Numbered from the stretch's first letter, positions 51,952 to 62,914 are shown. The stretch: 64,000 bases of DNA from Anodontia alba (GCA_964016985.1 OZ024823.1:24702095-24766094), one strand, 5' to 3'. Made by a program: numbers and translations. The notes: generated from the letters alone by a model not told the origin.

Positions 51952-52200
51952 GAGCCGAAACGGAAGTAAACGTATCTTCGGACATGTGCTCGCAGCGAAG
52001 ATTTAGAACAGCTTATGCATTCGTGCAATCTGATTAGAATCCTCACTGGGGGCATTTTTGATAGACAAGGATGTCAAGTTTTTTCTCTTTTTTTTCATGC
52101 AGAAAACGAAGACTCTAATCAGATTGCACGGATGCGCAGGCTGATTCGAGTCTTCGTTGGGTGCAAATATCACAAGGTACGTTTTCTGACGTTGCGGCTC
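51952..52200 (+). mobile_element. Family D element, full length
   Basis: GAGCCGAAACGGAAGTAAAC to GGTACGTTTTCTGACGTTGC GGCTC. The outermost GAGCC/GGCTC pair extends the terminal repeat beyond that seen in other copies. The inner second half is TTCATGCAGAAAACGAAGAC, TCGAGTCTTCGTTGGGTGC. Confidence 0.8.
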
Positions 52201-52439
52201 GAATACATATCTTGACTATGTCAACAGAAATTCAGTTTCTGAGAGAATGACATTTCCGAGTCGTAATGTCCTTCCGCCTGTCGGAATTTGCTTTGTAAAA
52301 CAATACGTTAATGAGGCCACAATTATGGAAGCAACTAGCATTAACTGTAAAATGCAGATCGAAATGAGATATTGTCAACAAACAAAAGACTCAAGCTCAC
52401 AGAGCTCCAGATAAACATAGTAATCGCCTGAACATAACA

Positions 52440-52690
52440 TATTTCTTTTTTACAGAGAATCATATTCTGAGACTTCATTAGAACTGCCTCGTCTAAATGA
52501 TTCTAATGAGAAACTAGAATACATGTGTTTATCGGAATTGCCGTGGTTTTTTCAACCGTGTTGATATTTTTCTTATTTTTCCATGAAAACATATGTTGTG
52601 GGTACTCATTAGAATCGACTCACAGAGGCGCTTCTAATGAATACCACTGCATATGTTTTCATGAAGAAATAAAAAAAAAAAAAAAAAAAA
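52440..52690 (+). repeat. Two successive core-type hairpins plus poly-A
   Basis: 52455-52522: ATCATATTCTGAGACTTCAT TAGAACTGCCTCG / ATTCTAATGAGAAACTAGAA T. 52556-52670: ATGAAAACATATGTTGTGGG TACTCATTAGAATCG / CGCTTCTAATGAATACC / GCATATGTTTTCATGAAGAA. The second is a well-preserved version of the shared module. Poly-A with C follows (52670-52709). Confidence 0.65.
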
Positions 52691-52759
52691 ACAAAAACAA
52701 AAAAAAAAACTGTCACCCCTCTTTGACTGCATTTACCCTAAGTATTCAGACACAGGTCT

Positions 52760-52865
52760 GAGCAAATAATGTACACTTTAATCAAACATCATTTGATCAG
52801 GGTCTACGCTTTTGAAGCTCATCCAGTAAGATTTAGACGCATCAACAGGGAGTAAGATGGACATG
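52760..52865 (+). mobile_element. Family C element, degenerate
   Basis: GAGCAAATAATGTACACTTT AATCAAACATC ATTTGATCAGGGTCTACGCT. The flank CTCATCCAGTAAGATTTAGA matches the one after 16822-16905. Confidence 0.55.
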
Positions 52866-52959
52866 TTCTTTAAGGAAAAACGTGGTAATACGTTTCATAA
52901 GGTGTCTGCGTTTTTAGGATACATACAGTAAGGAGAGTATATTAAGATTTCAAACTGAA

Positions 52960-53125
52960 TACCGCGCAGTCTGATCAGTCTTCGTTGTCCGCATGAAGAA
53001 ACTTATCATCCTTGACTATCCAAAATATGCCAGTGAAGATTCTGATCAGACTGGATGAATGTGCAGGCTAATCTGAAACTTCGCTTAGCGCACTTGTCCA
53101 AAAGTGCGTTTTTATACGTTACAGA
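52960..53125 (+). mobile_element. Family D element, left end missing
   Basis: ACCGCGCAGTCTGATCAGTC TTCG, TTGTCCGCATGAAGAAACTT, AGTGAAGATTCTGATCAGAC, AAGTGCGTTTTTATACGTTA. Confidence 0.65.
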
Positions 53126-53548
53126 TCAAAGAATCATCACGCTAAGGTAGGAGTCAAGGATAAAGGGTCTGGTTTATTTTTTTTCATGGGTTTAACAAAT
53201 CAATTGAATAAACAAACAGTTAGATTACGACAAAGGATGTTTTATTTATTACTTTAACAGTATAGGGTAATGCTTAGTATAACAAGCATCATACATGCAA
53301 CACTGGCCTTGCACAATTTTTTCTTGTCTTTTTATGTTAACAGTACATGGTATCCGTTTGCGTGAGAAAGTAAACGATATATTAAACTATTGTATCTAGA
53401 ATGCTCCATTCGAGTGCATGAGATTTTTCCATGCTGTTCTGGCAGTTTTGGGATGTTTGACTTCGCGAGTAAAACTGGTTTAAGCAGTTTTTGGTTGAAT
53501 CAGTTTTTCTACTGACCGTTCCAAGGCGGTTTGCTCGTGGGTCAGTGG
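53126..53548. other. Unclassified spacer
   Basis: No family or gene recognised up to the A MITE that begins at 53549. Confidence 0.4.
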
Positions 53549-53628
53549 CACGCCTATTCAAATATATAGAAAATTTCACCTCTAAAAACTGAAATTTTTC
53601 AGATAAATAAACTCTGATATTTTTCATA

Positions 53629-54969
53629 CGAGGGATGTTCGAAAAGAATTGCTTATTTCTATCTGGTGACTTCAAATTTCAAGTTTGCCCAAAATTACTC
53701 ATTTCATGCCCTCGAAGTACTCCCTGTGGCTAGAAATGCAAAGTTTCAGCCGATGTATCCACTTCTTGAAGGCGTCACGGTACGCTGATTTGGGCACAGT
53801 AATAAGGTACTGATGAATGGCAGATCCAAGTGCCTGTCGGGACTGGTATTTCATCCCAGCAAGGAATGCTTTCAATTTCGGAAACAAAAAGAAATCACAT
53901 GGGGCAAGCTCTGGGGAATACGGGGGGTGAGGCAAAACAGTTACTTTTTCTTTCTTCAAAAAACGCCATAACTATTGCGGAGGTATGAGCTGGGGCATTG
54001 TCATGTAGAAGACGGACATGTTTAAAACCAGTGGCAGGGCGTCGTTTCTGATAATACTTTTTCAGTTTCTTCAGTATTACGTCTTTGTAGTACTTTCCGG
54101 TGATGTTTTTGCCCTTTTTCACTGGCACTTTTATTGTGACTCCTTCACCAGAGAAGAAGATTGCAGACAAAACCTTCTTTGTACTCAAAGAACGTTTGGC
54201 AATTATTGGGCGTTTGCTGTGTTTAGTGGCCCAGATCTTATTGCTAACCTTTCTGACGGGCTCAAAATAATGGACCCAGGTTTCATCACCTGTGACGACA
54301 TTGGCAAACTGCTTTTTGTCATATTTTGGAAACATTTGAAGCAGCTTTTTGGCCATTTTAACCCGTTGCCTCTTTTGCTCGTCTGTCAGCAGATGTGGCA
54401 CCCATCTAGCAGAAATCTTTCTGACTTTCAAATGCTTCTTCAAAATAAGGTGAACCGTTGATAGTGATATGCCTACCTTTCGTGCAATATCACGAACTGT
54501 AAATCTGGCATCTCCTTCAATGATTTCCTTTATTTTGGAAACGATTTCTTCACGAGATGCAGATTTTGGACTACCTGATTCCGGTGCATTTTTGATGGAC
54601 TCTACACCAGACTCAAATTTCTTTTTCCACCGCCGAACTGTGTCATAAGACACACAAGAAGGTCCAAAAGCAGTAGAAATTTCAGTCATCAGCTTCTTCA
54701 AAGAACAACCAAGTTTTGAGCGAGCTTTGATGTAAGCCCGTATTTCATCTTTTTTGTCGACGCTTCTACCAACCATTTTTACTGCAGTGGTCAATGACTG
54801 CGTGTATTCAAATGGCAAATTTTATGTCTTACACTTAGTCTAACATGTACATTTATACACCATTGTGTAGATATTGAATAGCCCTATACAGGCATGTATT
54901 GGTTTTTATCGTGCCCCACGTGGATATCGAGGTAGAGGACAATTAGCAATTCATTTCGAACATCCCTCG
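53629..54969 (-). mobile_element. Mariner transposon, complete, 1341 bp
   Basis: Terminal inverted repeats start CGAGGGATGTTCGAAA on each end and match at about 24 of the first 25 positions. Both ends are bordered by TA (53627-53628 and 54970-54971), the mariner target duplication. It contains a single transposase gene on the minus strand and nothing else. The near-identity of the repeats and only one coding lesion suggest a recent arrival, later than the A MITE it sits in. Confidence 0.95.
53699..54776 (-). pseudogene. Mariner transposase, one frameshift
   Basis: Cut-and-paste DNA transposase that binds the terminal repeats and inserts at TA. From Met at 54776-54774 (MVGRSVDKK; an in-frame ATG 42 bases upstream at 54818 is a less likely start) it reads about 273 residues. 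Residues ~1-60 form the first helix-turn-helix (VSYDTVRRWKKKFESG), ~93-117 the second (VRDIARKVGISLSTVHLIL), ~125-130 the linker motif WVPHLL. The catalytic TGDETW (Asp ~164) and HDNAPAHT (Asp ~259) follow. A one-base excess in the T6 run (plus strand A run 53958-53963) shifts the frame. After it, YSPELAPCDFFLFPKLK supplies the third Asp with 34 residues between, the D,D34D signature. TGA is at 53701-53699. Total ~358 residues if in frame, close to typical mariner length. Inactive as read, unless the extra base is a sequencing error. Confidence 0.92.
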
Positions 54970-55189
54970 TATTTCTGCTCAAAACATAGATTGTGGGTAC
55001 TCGTTAGAACCGCCTCGGACGAATACCCACAAGCTATGTTTTTGAGTAAAATTAAGAAAAATAGTGTATACCCCTGTAAACCCCAGTTTTACTATATAAA
55101 AGTGGGGTTTAAGGGGGTCAAAATTATATTGGTATGTTTTCGTGCTGATATATAGTATTTGTTTCGTCATTGTTTGTTTCTCATCTCAT

Positions 55190-55510
55190 CTTCTTTCGAT
55201 GCCTCGGGAAGGCTGTAGGGAGTGGTTGGATGAGGCAATGGTTTCCTGCATCTTGCGTCACCGGGGCGTCCAACAGATATTGGCTTACAGTTGGGCAAGG
55301 CATGTTATTCTTGCAGCAGGTAAGGGTAGAGGGGGATGTTTTTATTTCTTCTGTTTCTTCACTATCATTCATTTTCCTCCTTCTCCCCTGTCCCTTTCTT
55401 TCATCTCCTCTACTATCTCTTCTTTCTCTCTTCTCCCTTTCTCTGGGAAACGACACAAAATGACCCACAAGGGTTGACGGGTCGTTAAACCCTAACACAA
55501 TCGATCAATC
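55190..55510 (-). mobile_element. Dispersed SINE-like repeat, uninterrupted copy
   Basis: Minus-strand reading: GATTGATTGATCGATTGTGT (tandem GATT tail), TAGGGTTTAACGACCCGTCA, TGTGGGTCATTTTGTGTCGT, then a purine-rich GAGAAAG section, CCTTGCCCAACTGTAAGCCA, and ACAGCCTTCCCGAGGCATCG at the other end. Counterpart of 30735-31215. A simple-repeat end suggests a retrotransposed unit. Confidence 0.6.
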
Positions 55511-55993
55511 AATCGGGAAGGCTGTGTTTCGTGATTGTGTCACTTTTTGGGTATCATCATTTATCTTTGACGTTTGAAACTCGAACTCGAAGGATACACA
55601 TCACCGTTTGCACAGAACTTTATTTGTATTACCCCAGTACGACAATGTCATATATACTACCCCACCTCCCCCCGCACCCTCACATAGTATACAGATGCCA
55701 AAGTTTCCTTAAGGTTGTTGTCCACGTGATTATCATTGGTCGATGAAATCAAACCGCGCGTTTGTACAGACACAGACAGACAGACAATAAATTTTTAACG
55801 TAGCCGGGCAATAGAGTCACATAGAGGCATTTTGCCTAGACCCTGGCTTGAAACGGCTTCTGTGCGTAATTTATGCGCAGAAAGACCTCGCCGGCGGATT
55901 GAGTGCAAGAGTCAGGCCTGTAAGTTTCAAAATTCAGAATAGTCAGTCAAAATAAGTGCTTCAATACGTGTGTTTCACCAATGCACAATGTAA
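55511..55993. other. Spacer with dispersed blocks
   Basis: 55512-55560 is the GGCTGTGTTTCGTGATTGTG unit, (CAGA)n lies at 55766-55786, and TTTTTAACGTAGCCGGGCAA at 55794 is shared with 51206. No gene. Confidence 0.45.
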
Positions 55994-56341
55994 TCACTTG
56001 CTCAGTCGTGCCACCAACCGGGAGTGCTGGTAAAAGGAAACCAAAAGAAACCAACCTTTTAATCCAGTAATGGCGGCACCCCTCCTCCGTCGTCGTCTAT
56101 CACCAGCAGCAAGTATATTATTCTTCTTTCTTGAAACCCCAATGGCTCTTGTTAGGGCCATCCAGCCTTTGATCTTCCGGAGACACGTTGTTGGTCGTTG
56201 GCGTAGTCCCCTTCTATCGACTCGCTGGACGTCAGCGAGTCCATGGCTGATTTGTTGGTGTTTCACCCCGTCGGAACCTTGGCCGCCATATTTGTCGGAT
56301 GTCGTTGATGCGCATTGCTGATCAGGGCCTATGATTTCCAC
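55994..56341 (-). repeat. GC-richer ex-coding or repeat segment, unidentified
   Basis: A 115-codon minus-strand frame reads GPDQQCASTTSDKYGGQ ... GVSRKKNNILAAGDRRRRRR GAAITGLKGW. The composition is richer in GC than its surroundings and the arginine run is compositional. It lies 5' (on minus) of nothing recognisable and could be a retroelement leader or a dispersed repeat. I find no domain and do not call a gene. Confidence 0.3.
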
Positions 56342-56487
56342 CCATTATACTTCAAAGTACAAGACTTGCTTGTCCTCAACCTATTTTACAACGTTGTCTG
56401 CTAATATTTCAATTCCGTAAGTAGTAAAAACGTTATGTGCTTATTACATAAGAAAATATAACTTTATTTAGACCAAAAACCATACTT

Positions 56488-57535
56488 GGTTTAAACATAT
56501 TTTATTCAGAACTATCAATAAAAATAAATTATTGTAAACAATGAAATACAGGATAAGAACGACATCATACAAGCTTCTACCTATCTATCTATCTATCTAT
56601 CTATCTACCTTAATTTACGCCCACGACATGCCACGACGTTATAAGCAGGGACGCGCATCAAGCAAGAATCAGGCAGAACATTAGTCTGAAAGTCAGAAAA
56701 GCTAAAAAGTAATATAGCAAGATGAATATAAGGTGACATGTTAAAATAGATGAGTTTAGCTAAAATTAGATTAAAAACAACTGACTCTGGATCTAGGGAC
56801 TTGAATGCTGCATTCTACTCACTGCAATCTTGAATGAATCAAGGTTTGGTAAACAATGTTCTGGGACAGGGCATTCCACTGGACAATTGCAAATTGATAA
56901 AAGGAGTATTTATAAGAATCACGAGCTGTATGGATCAGCCTGAGGGTCATTGGGTGACAATACCTAGAATTGGAATTCAAACGTTGAATAAAATACTGGG
57001 ATTGGAATTCAAACGTTGGATACAATCTTGGAGTGGTACTGCCACAAGGCCCTACACAGTTTGGTAGAAAAAGCAATGACGCGCGTCTGCCCATCTTTGC
57101 TCAAGAGACCGCCAACCTGAAGCATGGCTGTCACACTGGACCCATAATCATTCTTATTGGTGGTCCATCGGGTAGCCCTGCGTTGAACCTTTTCAAGCTG
57201 GAGTATCTTTCGCTTGGTGTGAGGATGGGGGCCCCTGACATTACGGGTTTTTTTTTATGTTTCTGTTGACAAAAACCGAATGTGCTGTTAGCTTTGGCAG
57301 GAATTCTATCAATGCCGGAGTTCCAGGATAGGCCATTGGATATGTCAACCATCAAGTACCTCGCACTGGAGACAACTTCTAGAACGTCCATGAAGCTTAT
57401 TTAAAAAATTTACTGCTTTCCTAGAGGTTGATACCCTTAAAACCTAGCTCTTTGAACTCCATGTCCCACCTGGACTCCAAACACAGCCAGTCTGTCCAAG
57501 TCTTGCTGTTGCACATTACTATCATCCATGCCACC
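56488..57535 (-). mobile_element. CR1-like LINE, 3' end of ORF2
   Basis: Minus strand. The thumb/C-terminal part of a reverse-transcriptase ORF: DLDRLAV and ESRWDMEFKE (~57450), SSARYLMVDISNGLSWNSGI DRI (~57370) with AKANSTFGF, then RDSYKYSFYQFAIVQWNALS (~56920). Frameshifts and a deletion separate these blocks, and the polymerase core is absent (5' truncated). The 3' end is followed by (TAGA)n, seen as CTAT repeats at 56578-56606, the kind of microsatellite tail CR1-type elements carry. Sequence from about 56575 to 56488 may belong to the other LINE. Confidence 0.72.
56578..56606 (+). repeat. (CTAT)n microsatellite
   Basis: Seven CTAT units, at the 3' end of the CR1-like fragment. Confidence 0.95.
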
Positions 57536-58298
57536 AACTATTATGTTCGCGGTTTTATTTCAATGAAGCAAATCTGACTGTCTCACGTCATTCCAATCCC
57601 TAACTAGCGATGTCAAGAATGAATTATATAACACTGATTTGTTCTTGAGGCAACAGATTGCAGATCGTTAGCATTTCGTAGATTATAATGAGAACTGTCG
57701 TTTACAGACTGGGGCACTAAGGCAGAGAGATAGGAAGGAGATAGACTGTTAATCAATTGGTAGAAAAGAGTAAGTTTGTGATGTTTCCGTCTTTTTTCCG
57801 ATGTATTCCATCCTGTCTCGGTATATGGTTAATTTAAATATATTAATTCGGTGGTTCCAGTAACTATTCTAGCTGCCTCAATCTAGACTTTTTCAATTTC
57901 TTGTTTTGTTTTACATATTGGTCGCACTTAGCCCAAACGACGTCTACATATTCCAAGATTGGTCTTATAAATGCTCGTATATTACTTCAAGTGACTTTCT
58001 GTCGAATCTAAATTTTTATTTTTGCATAATATTTATTCTACTCCAGGCCTTCTCGAGCATACAATTAATTTGGTAGTGCTAAGTACAATTATTCGAAAAG
58101 TAAAGTCTTAAATGCTTGTGAGATTCGACTTCAATTATTCATTGGGTTTTCATATAAAGGGATGGGTGTATAGGTCTGTTAGTTTTACGTGAGATAAAAT
58201 GAATCGGTTTTTGTTGGATTAAAGGACACGAGCTAAGTTTCAGCCCATTGGAGAATTTTGACTGTATTTGCCCTTGAGTTGTATCAAAGCAATGCATG
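57536..58298 (-). mobile_element. Second LINE, RT C-terminal region
   Basis: Minus strand. ISRKTNRPIHPSLYM (~58200), EVESHKHLRLYFSNNCT (~58110), EKAWSRINIM (~58030), RKSLEVIYEHFIRPILEYVD VVWAKCDQY (~57960), IEAARIVTGTTELI, HKLTLFYQLINSLSPSYLSA LVPQ (~57750), SHYNLRNANDLQSVAS, RDWNDV (~57590). Several stops and shifts. The blocks match in style the LINE at 19770-22425. The tail AATAAAATATGTTTAAACCA on minus at about 56488-56507 is the same as at 22399-22418. So this LINE seems to resume beyond the CR1-like fragment. Confidence 0.72.
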
Positions 58299-58300
58299 TA

Positions 58301-58644
58301 CAGTCAACCCTCTTTATACTGACCCTCGATACAACGACAAAATTCGTTATAATGACAATTTGAAAGTCACAAAACCTTCGCTCAAGAGGTGGCATTTAAT
58401 GAGAAATTATGCAAGAATATGCATTAAATCTTCAAGCATTATATGTTTTGGATATTTGTTAGAATCGCCTCACTAAGGCGATACTAACAAATATTCAAAA
58501 CATATGTTCTATCAGGATATCGGAATAAAACAAGGTCCTCCTTACATAATAATCTGTCCATTAACGATTTTTTACAACAGAAAATTTAATTTTAATGGCA
58601 ATATATTTAGGAACAAATGCTGTCGTTGAAACGAGGGTTCACTG
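58301..58644 (+). mobile_element. Pogo-like TA-flanked MITE, 344 bp
   Basis: CAGTCAACCCTCTTTATACT at left, GTTGAAACGAGGGTTCACTG at right, TA on both sides. The hairpin ACATATGTTTTGAATATTTG / AATCGCCTCACTAAGGCGAT is a variant of the shared core. Inserted at the 5' edge of the LINE fragment. Confidence 0.8.
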
Positions 58645-59760
58645 TACATAATGGCGAACATTCTGACAATCTCATGATCCGTGCGATTTTTATATCAAAT
58701 CTAAATTCCTCAGCATATACCCATATACGCAATTTTGCAATGCACTGGGACATTGTGGGCACCGACACTCACTTCCAAGTGACCTATATATTTGGTTTCT
58801 CATCATCGTTCATTGCACACCTTGGTTCTTATATAAAGATAATATGTGTTGGAATTTTCTCAGGGTTAAAAAACCATCTCTTCCATAACCAAACTCTGTT
58901 ACTCCACTCTCATCAAGGAAAGCAATGGCTGATGCACTTCATTCCATGAGTGAAATATACTCGTACCTCTATGCCCGATAAGACAGGATCACGGGATGAG
59001 AACATGTCAAATCACTTGCTTCTAATGATAAAGGCCCGTGTGTAAATTGATGACTTCCGGCCAATTTCAGGTAAGACTTTGATACTTCCGTTAATACTGG
59101 TTAGATTTGCATGAAATTTGAAGCAGATACTCTGCAGAAACCATAGCAGTATGCCCAACTAATTAAATATCCTAACAAAACCTTGGTTTAAGACATTTGC
59201 GTATAATTCGCCATTGTTGTGAGCTTTCCTGTTTTTAGCATTAGGTTTGTCAAATTTAGCTTTAAACGAGGAAATAATGAAAAGTGCATTTTTTTTTTTT
59301 TACTTTTAGCCTTTAGTAAATAAAGTCGATTTGGTTCAGCCTTTCTAATATGATTTATTTCAACGTATAGTATCCCCTGTGTTACTAGACAAGTAGAATC
59401 CTCCATATCAACAAAGGATAATGCATCTTATTTCTGTGGATTTTATGTATATTTTAGTTCCTGAATTTATATTGGGGTAGGGGTAAATTTTTCTCATAAA
59501 AATGAAATTAGCACGATGACCCACACTTTTATTTTAATTTTCTTTGTATATCAACCCTCTCCAAGGAATAAAACTTGCTTTGTGAGATTTTCCAGTGTAG
59601 CGATTTTCTGTAAGGTCCATAATATGGATGTACGGATTTATTTTTAAGGATTTTTAGGAAGTGTCGAAAACTGGCATTGCAGATTCCTGTTTCATCTTGA
59701 AAATGAGCAATATCATTTCTTTTCAAAATTATAAAATTAAAAGTAAGGCGATATAACATT
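58645..59760. other. Unclassified stretch, no gene supported
   Basis: Frames of 110 codons (58617-58949 plus) and 88 codons (59529-59795 minus) have no motif or splice support, and the first begins within the MITE. No repeat family recognised. Confidence 0.4.
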
Positions 59761-60155
59761 TTTGTCATACAATCCACTAACAGAATTATTTGCACAAATT
59801 TTCGGGAAATCTGTTGAGGGTGGGGTCATTCCAGGTCAGATTGTAGAAGACTTAGCACGATGGCGTATCATGTTTTATTCTAAAAATAGTGAGCCCGTAT
59901 ATGAAACTGAATATATGCAGTTTGCAGTGCAGGAAGTATTTCCAGCATATGTCTTTAAAAGTTATTGACGAGCAACCAAATTTTTCTCGGGGAGTTATCT
60001 GCCCGCGACACATCTGTATTTTCGTTTCAGGACAATAACTTGAGTAACTCTCAACGGATTATTACCAAACTTGAAATGTGCATTGATGTTGTGGAGATCT
60101 GGTTTGGGATTGCATTCGGGTACATTACGTCAATTTTCCCCATGGCACGATAATG
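59761..60155 (+). repeat. Possible dispersed repeat with short frames
   Basis: A 69-codon frame (IPGQIVEDLARWRIMFYSKN ... FPAYVFKSY, ending 59968) is followed by GACAATAACTTGAGTAACTC TCAACGGATT and ACCAAACTTGAAATGTGCAT TG. I associate the latter wording with bivalve dispersed repeats. No second copy is in the window, so the call is weak. Confidence 0.3.
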
Positions 60156-60402
60156 GTGAGGTATTATCGTTTACGCTTTTATGAAATATAGCTCTAACAA
60201 AAGTGTGGCTATTTGCATTTTGTACATTTTAAAATGTTTCCAGTTTCCAGTCAAACTATATATATAACTTTTATTTGCAAAATCGAAACAGGTTGCTTCT
60301 GAAGTAAAATATATGGAGAGAGGTTGAAAAAAATAAATAAATAAAAAATAAAAATGAATACGACTATTAGCTCTTACCAGGTCGTATGAATGTATATGGT
60401 CC

Positions 60403-60630
60403 ACACCATGCGAAAACGTGTCTTCTGGCATATGCGGACAGCGAAAGCCCAATCCAGCCTGCGCATCCGCGCAGTCTCATCAGGGCCTTCACTGTCCGCT
60501 AATTGAATCATCGGATACTACCGAATGTACGGAGAGTCAAGGCCCGGATGACACTTTGCGCATGCGCAGGATTCTCTGAATCTGCGCGTTTTGCGCATGT
60601 TCGAAGGCATTTTTTTTCGCATGACACGGT
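60403..60630 (+). mobile_element. Family D element, diverged subtype
   Basis: ACCATGCGAAAACGTGTCTT CTGGCATATGCG to CGCATGTTCGAAGGCATTTT TTTTCGCATGACACGGT. The first half is AAAGCCCAATCCAGCCTGCG, CGCAGTCTCATCAGGGCCTT. The second is TTTGCGCATGCGCAGGATTC. Confidence 0.75.
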
Positions 60631-61261
60631 CTATATAAAAGGTTCACCATATCCAATTATTCTGATGCTTTTTTTTTCTTCAAACGTGGGGAGCCTCTCG
60701 TTGTTTCTTAGGCAAAGAATATTCATTTGATTAATTTACAAGACGTTATTTAAATAGTTAGTGTAACCTTGCTTGGATTCGGACAAAAGCCTTTTGGTAT
60801 GACATTCCTCTTTTAGCACCATAAATTATAAATGAATATTCACATTTCATAGTATGACAAAGCAATCGGTAACATTGAAATACTAGACGATACCTCATTT
60901 CCCAAAAGATGAAACTAAAACTCTACAAAGCAATAAAATAGTTTTCCGCAAAGTGTAACAAAAAGAAAAAAAATCATAACAATAATGATAATTAATGTGG
61001 TGGCAATTTTCTATTAGATTTATACTCCAACGCGTTTCTTCACTAAACAGCAAAATGTATTTTCATCTGAGATACTGGCTTTGAAATACAAAACAACACG
61101 ACAAGGAATTTAAACATCATAAATTGTCATACCATCTAGAGAATAGTCATAAAGGGAGACAGGTACAGGTTAGAAATAAAAAGGAACATTGAATATCAGT
61201 ACTGAGTCCGACTTGGGGCTCTCCGTGGTTCAGCTAGTGGTTTTCACAAGCTCTTGGTGTC
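60631..61261. other. Unclassified AT-rich spacer
   Basis: Nothing recognised on either strand. Confidence 0.45.
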
Positions 61262-61525
61262 CATTATGAAAACACGACTATTCAAATATATAGAAAATTT
61301 CACCTCCAAAAACTGAAAAATTTCAAATAAAAAACTCTTGATATTTTTCATATTTTTGCTCAAAACATAGATTGTAGGTACTCGGTGAGGCGGTTCTTAC
61401 GAATACCCATAATCTATGTTTTTGAGCAGAAATAAGAAAAAATGTATACCCCTGTAAACCCCAGTTTTACTGTATTAAAACTGGGTTTAAGGGGTCAGAA
61501 ATTATTTAGGCATGTTTTCGTAATG
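61262..61525 (+). mobile_element. Family A MITE with shortened core
   Basis: CATTATGAAAACACGACTAT to GGCATGTTTTCGTAATG. The core jumps from GTAGGTACTCGG to TGAGGCGGTTCTTACGAATA, so most of the left arm tip is deleted. Confidence 0.84.
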
Positions 61526-61656
61526 AGTGTCTGAGAACTGTTTGTCTTTGTTTTGTCCTTGTTTCAGCGCGATGATTTAATTTGATTAACATTTGATTTA
61601 TATATATGATGTTTCACTGATTGGGTTAGGGAGACGCTATGGAGCCCAAACAATCA

Positions 61657-61682
<26 letters not shown>
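61657..61682 (+). repeat. Poly-T run
   Basis: About 25 T bases within an otherwise unrecognised stretch (61526-62044) that holds two conflicting short frames and no supported gene. Confidence 0.9.
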
Positions 61683-61687
<5 letters not shown>

Positions 61688-62044
61688 CATTTGAACCCAG
61701 AGAGCAAATTCGGTACCAGTACCAAATCGATTACCACCTATCCCCATGCCCGGTAGCTTTTGCTATTGATCGTTCTCAGGCGGTGGTTCGGATGTCGTTC
61801 GCATTTTGTGTACCCCTTGTGACTGCTCGATGCAGGGTTTATTTCGTGTATGTCCTGTTATTATCTGAGCCACTTCAAGCGAGAAAGTGCCTTCGACCAT
61901 GCGCAAAACTGTGATCACCTCGTCTGGGAAGAGGGTCCATTGTTGCTTTGTTTTTCGTTGGTTCTTAATAAAACAATGTAGTGTCCATCGTAGTTTGTGT
62001 GCTCTTCCTCTTGGTGTCAATATAGGCTCATGGTCCACATAACC

Positions 62045-62324
62045 GTCATGAAAACATGGCTAATACGAATTTTGACCCCCGTAAACCCCACTTTTATATA
62101 GTAAAACTGGGATTTACAGCGGCATACATTATTTATCATCTTTCTGCTCAAAAACATAGATTGTGGGTACTCGATAGAACCGCCTCGTCGATGCGGTTCT
62201 AACGAGTACCACAATCTATGTTTTTGAGCAGAAATATGAAAAATATCACATTTTTTTATCTGAAAATTTTTACTTTTTGGTGGTAAAATGTTCAGTATAT
62301 TTAAATAGGCATGCTTTCGTAATG
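62045..62324 (-). mobile_element. Family A foldback MITE, full length
   Basis: GTCATGAAAACATGGCTAAT to GGCATGCTTTCGTAATG. The left core arm has CTCGATAGAACCG but the right CGGTTCTAACGAG, so here the arm change is one-sided (contrast 13715-13994). Confidence 0.86.
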
Positions 62325-62329
62325 GTCAT

Positions 62330-62547
62330 TTAAGCAATTTTAGTCCGGAGACCCACAAAATGGTATTTGTCTAACAGTGCAGATCCAGATCAGACACAAC
62401 AGAATGATCAGGGTCTTCATTCCTTGCAAATAGTTTAGCCATTTTTTCCCTAGGAATATCTAAATCACATAGCCTGACATACCTAAAATTGAAATTCGAT
62501 TTTCACATATTCAGTGTGGAGGGAGTTTTTTCAGCCTTAATGGGTTA
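62330..62547 (+). mobile_element. Long family C element, stem deleted
   Basis: AGCAATTTTAGTCCGGAGAC at left, CAGCCTTAATGGGTTAA at right. CAGTGCAGATCCAGATCAGA is followed closely by GATCAGGGTCTTCATTCC, so the CGCCGC stem is lost. The ATATCTAAATCACATAGCCT section matches 44595-44822. Confidence 0.7.
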
Positions 62548-62638
62548 ATCTGGGCGTTCAATAAAACATGTCGACGCAATATCTAGAAAAGTTCTGGTTA
62601 TTTTCTGTAGCCAGAAAGTTAGGAAGAATCAAAGATAT

Positions 62639-62914
62639 CATTACTAAAACATGCCTATTCAAATATATAGAAAATTTCACCTCCAAAAACTGAAAATTTT
62701 CGGGTAAAAATTCTGTTATTTTCATATTTCTGCTCAAAACATAGATTGTGGTACTCGTTAGAACCGCCTCGGCGAGGCGGTTCTAACGAATACCCACAAT
62801 CTCTGTTTTTGAGCAGAAATAAAAAAGATAACATATATCCCTGTAAACCGCAGTTTTACTATATAAAAGTGGAGTTTAAGGGGGTCAGAATTATATAGGT
62901 ATGTTTTCGTAATG
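62639..62914 (+). mobile_element. Family A foldback MITE, full length
   Basis: CATTACTAAAACATGCCTAT to GGTATGTTTTCGTAATG. Arms meet at CGCCTCGGCGAGGCG. One base is missing in the left arm (TTGTGGTACTCG). Confidence 0.87.

Larger units (their letters stand above)
53549..55147 (+). mobile_element. Family A MITE split by a mariner insertion
   Basis: Left part 53549-53628 (CACGCCTATTCAAATATATA to TGATATTTTTCATA), right part 54970-55147 (TATTTCTGCTCAAAACATAG to TATGTTTTCGTGCTG). Joined at the duplicated TA they reconstitute an ordinary family A element of about 255 bp. The first ~10 bases of the terminus and part of the core arm (CGCCTCGGACGAATACCC) are missing. Confidence 0.9.

Noticed and set aside
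54018..54461. 147-codon plus-strand frame
   Set aside because: Antisense to the mariner transposase.
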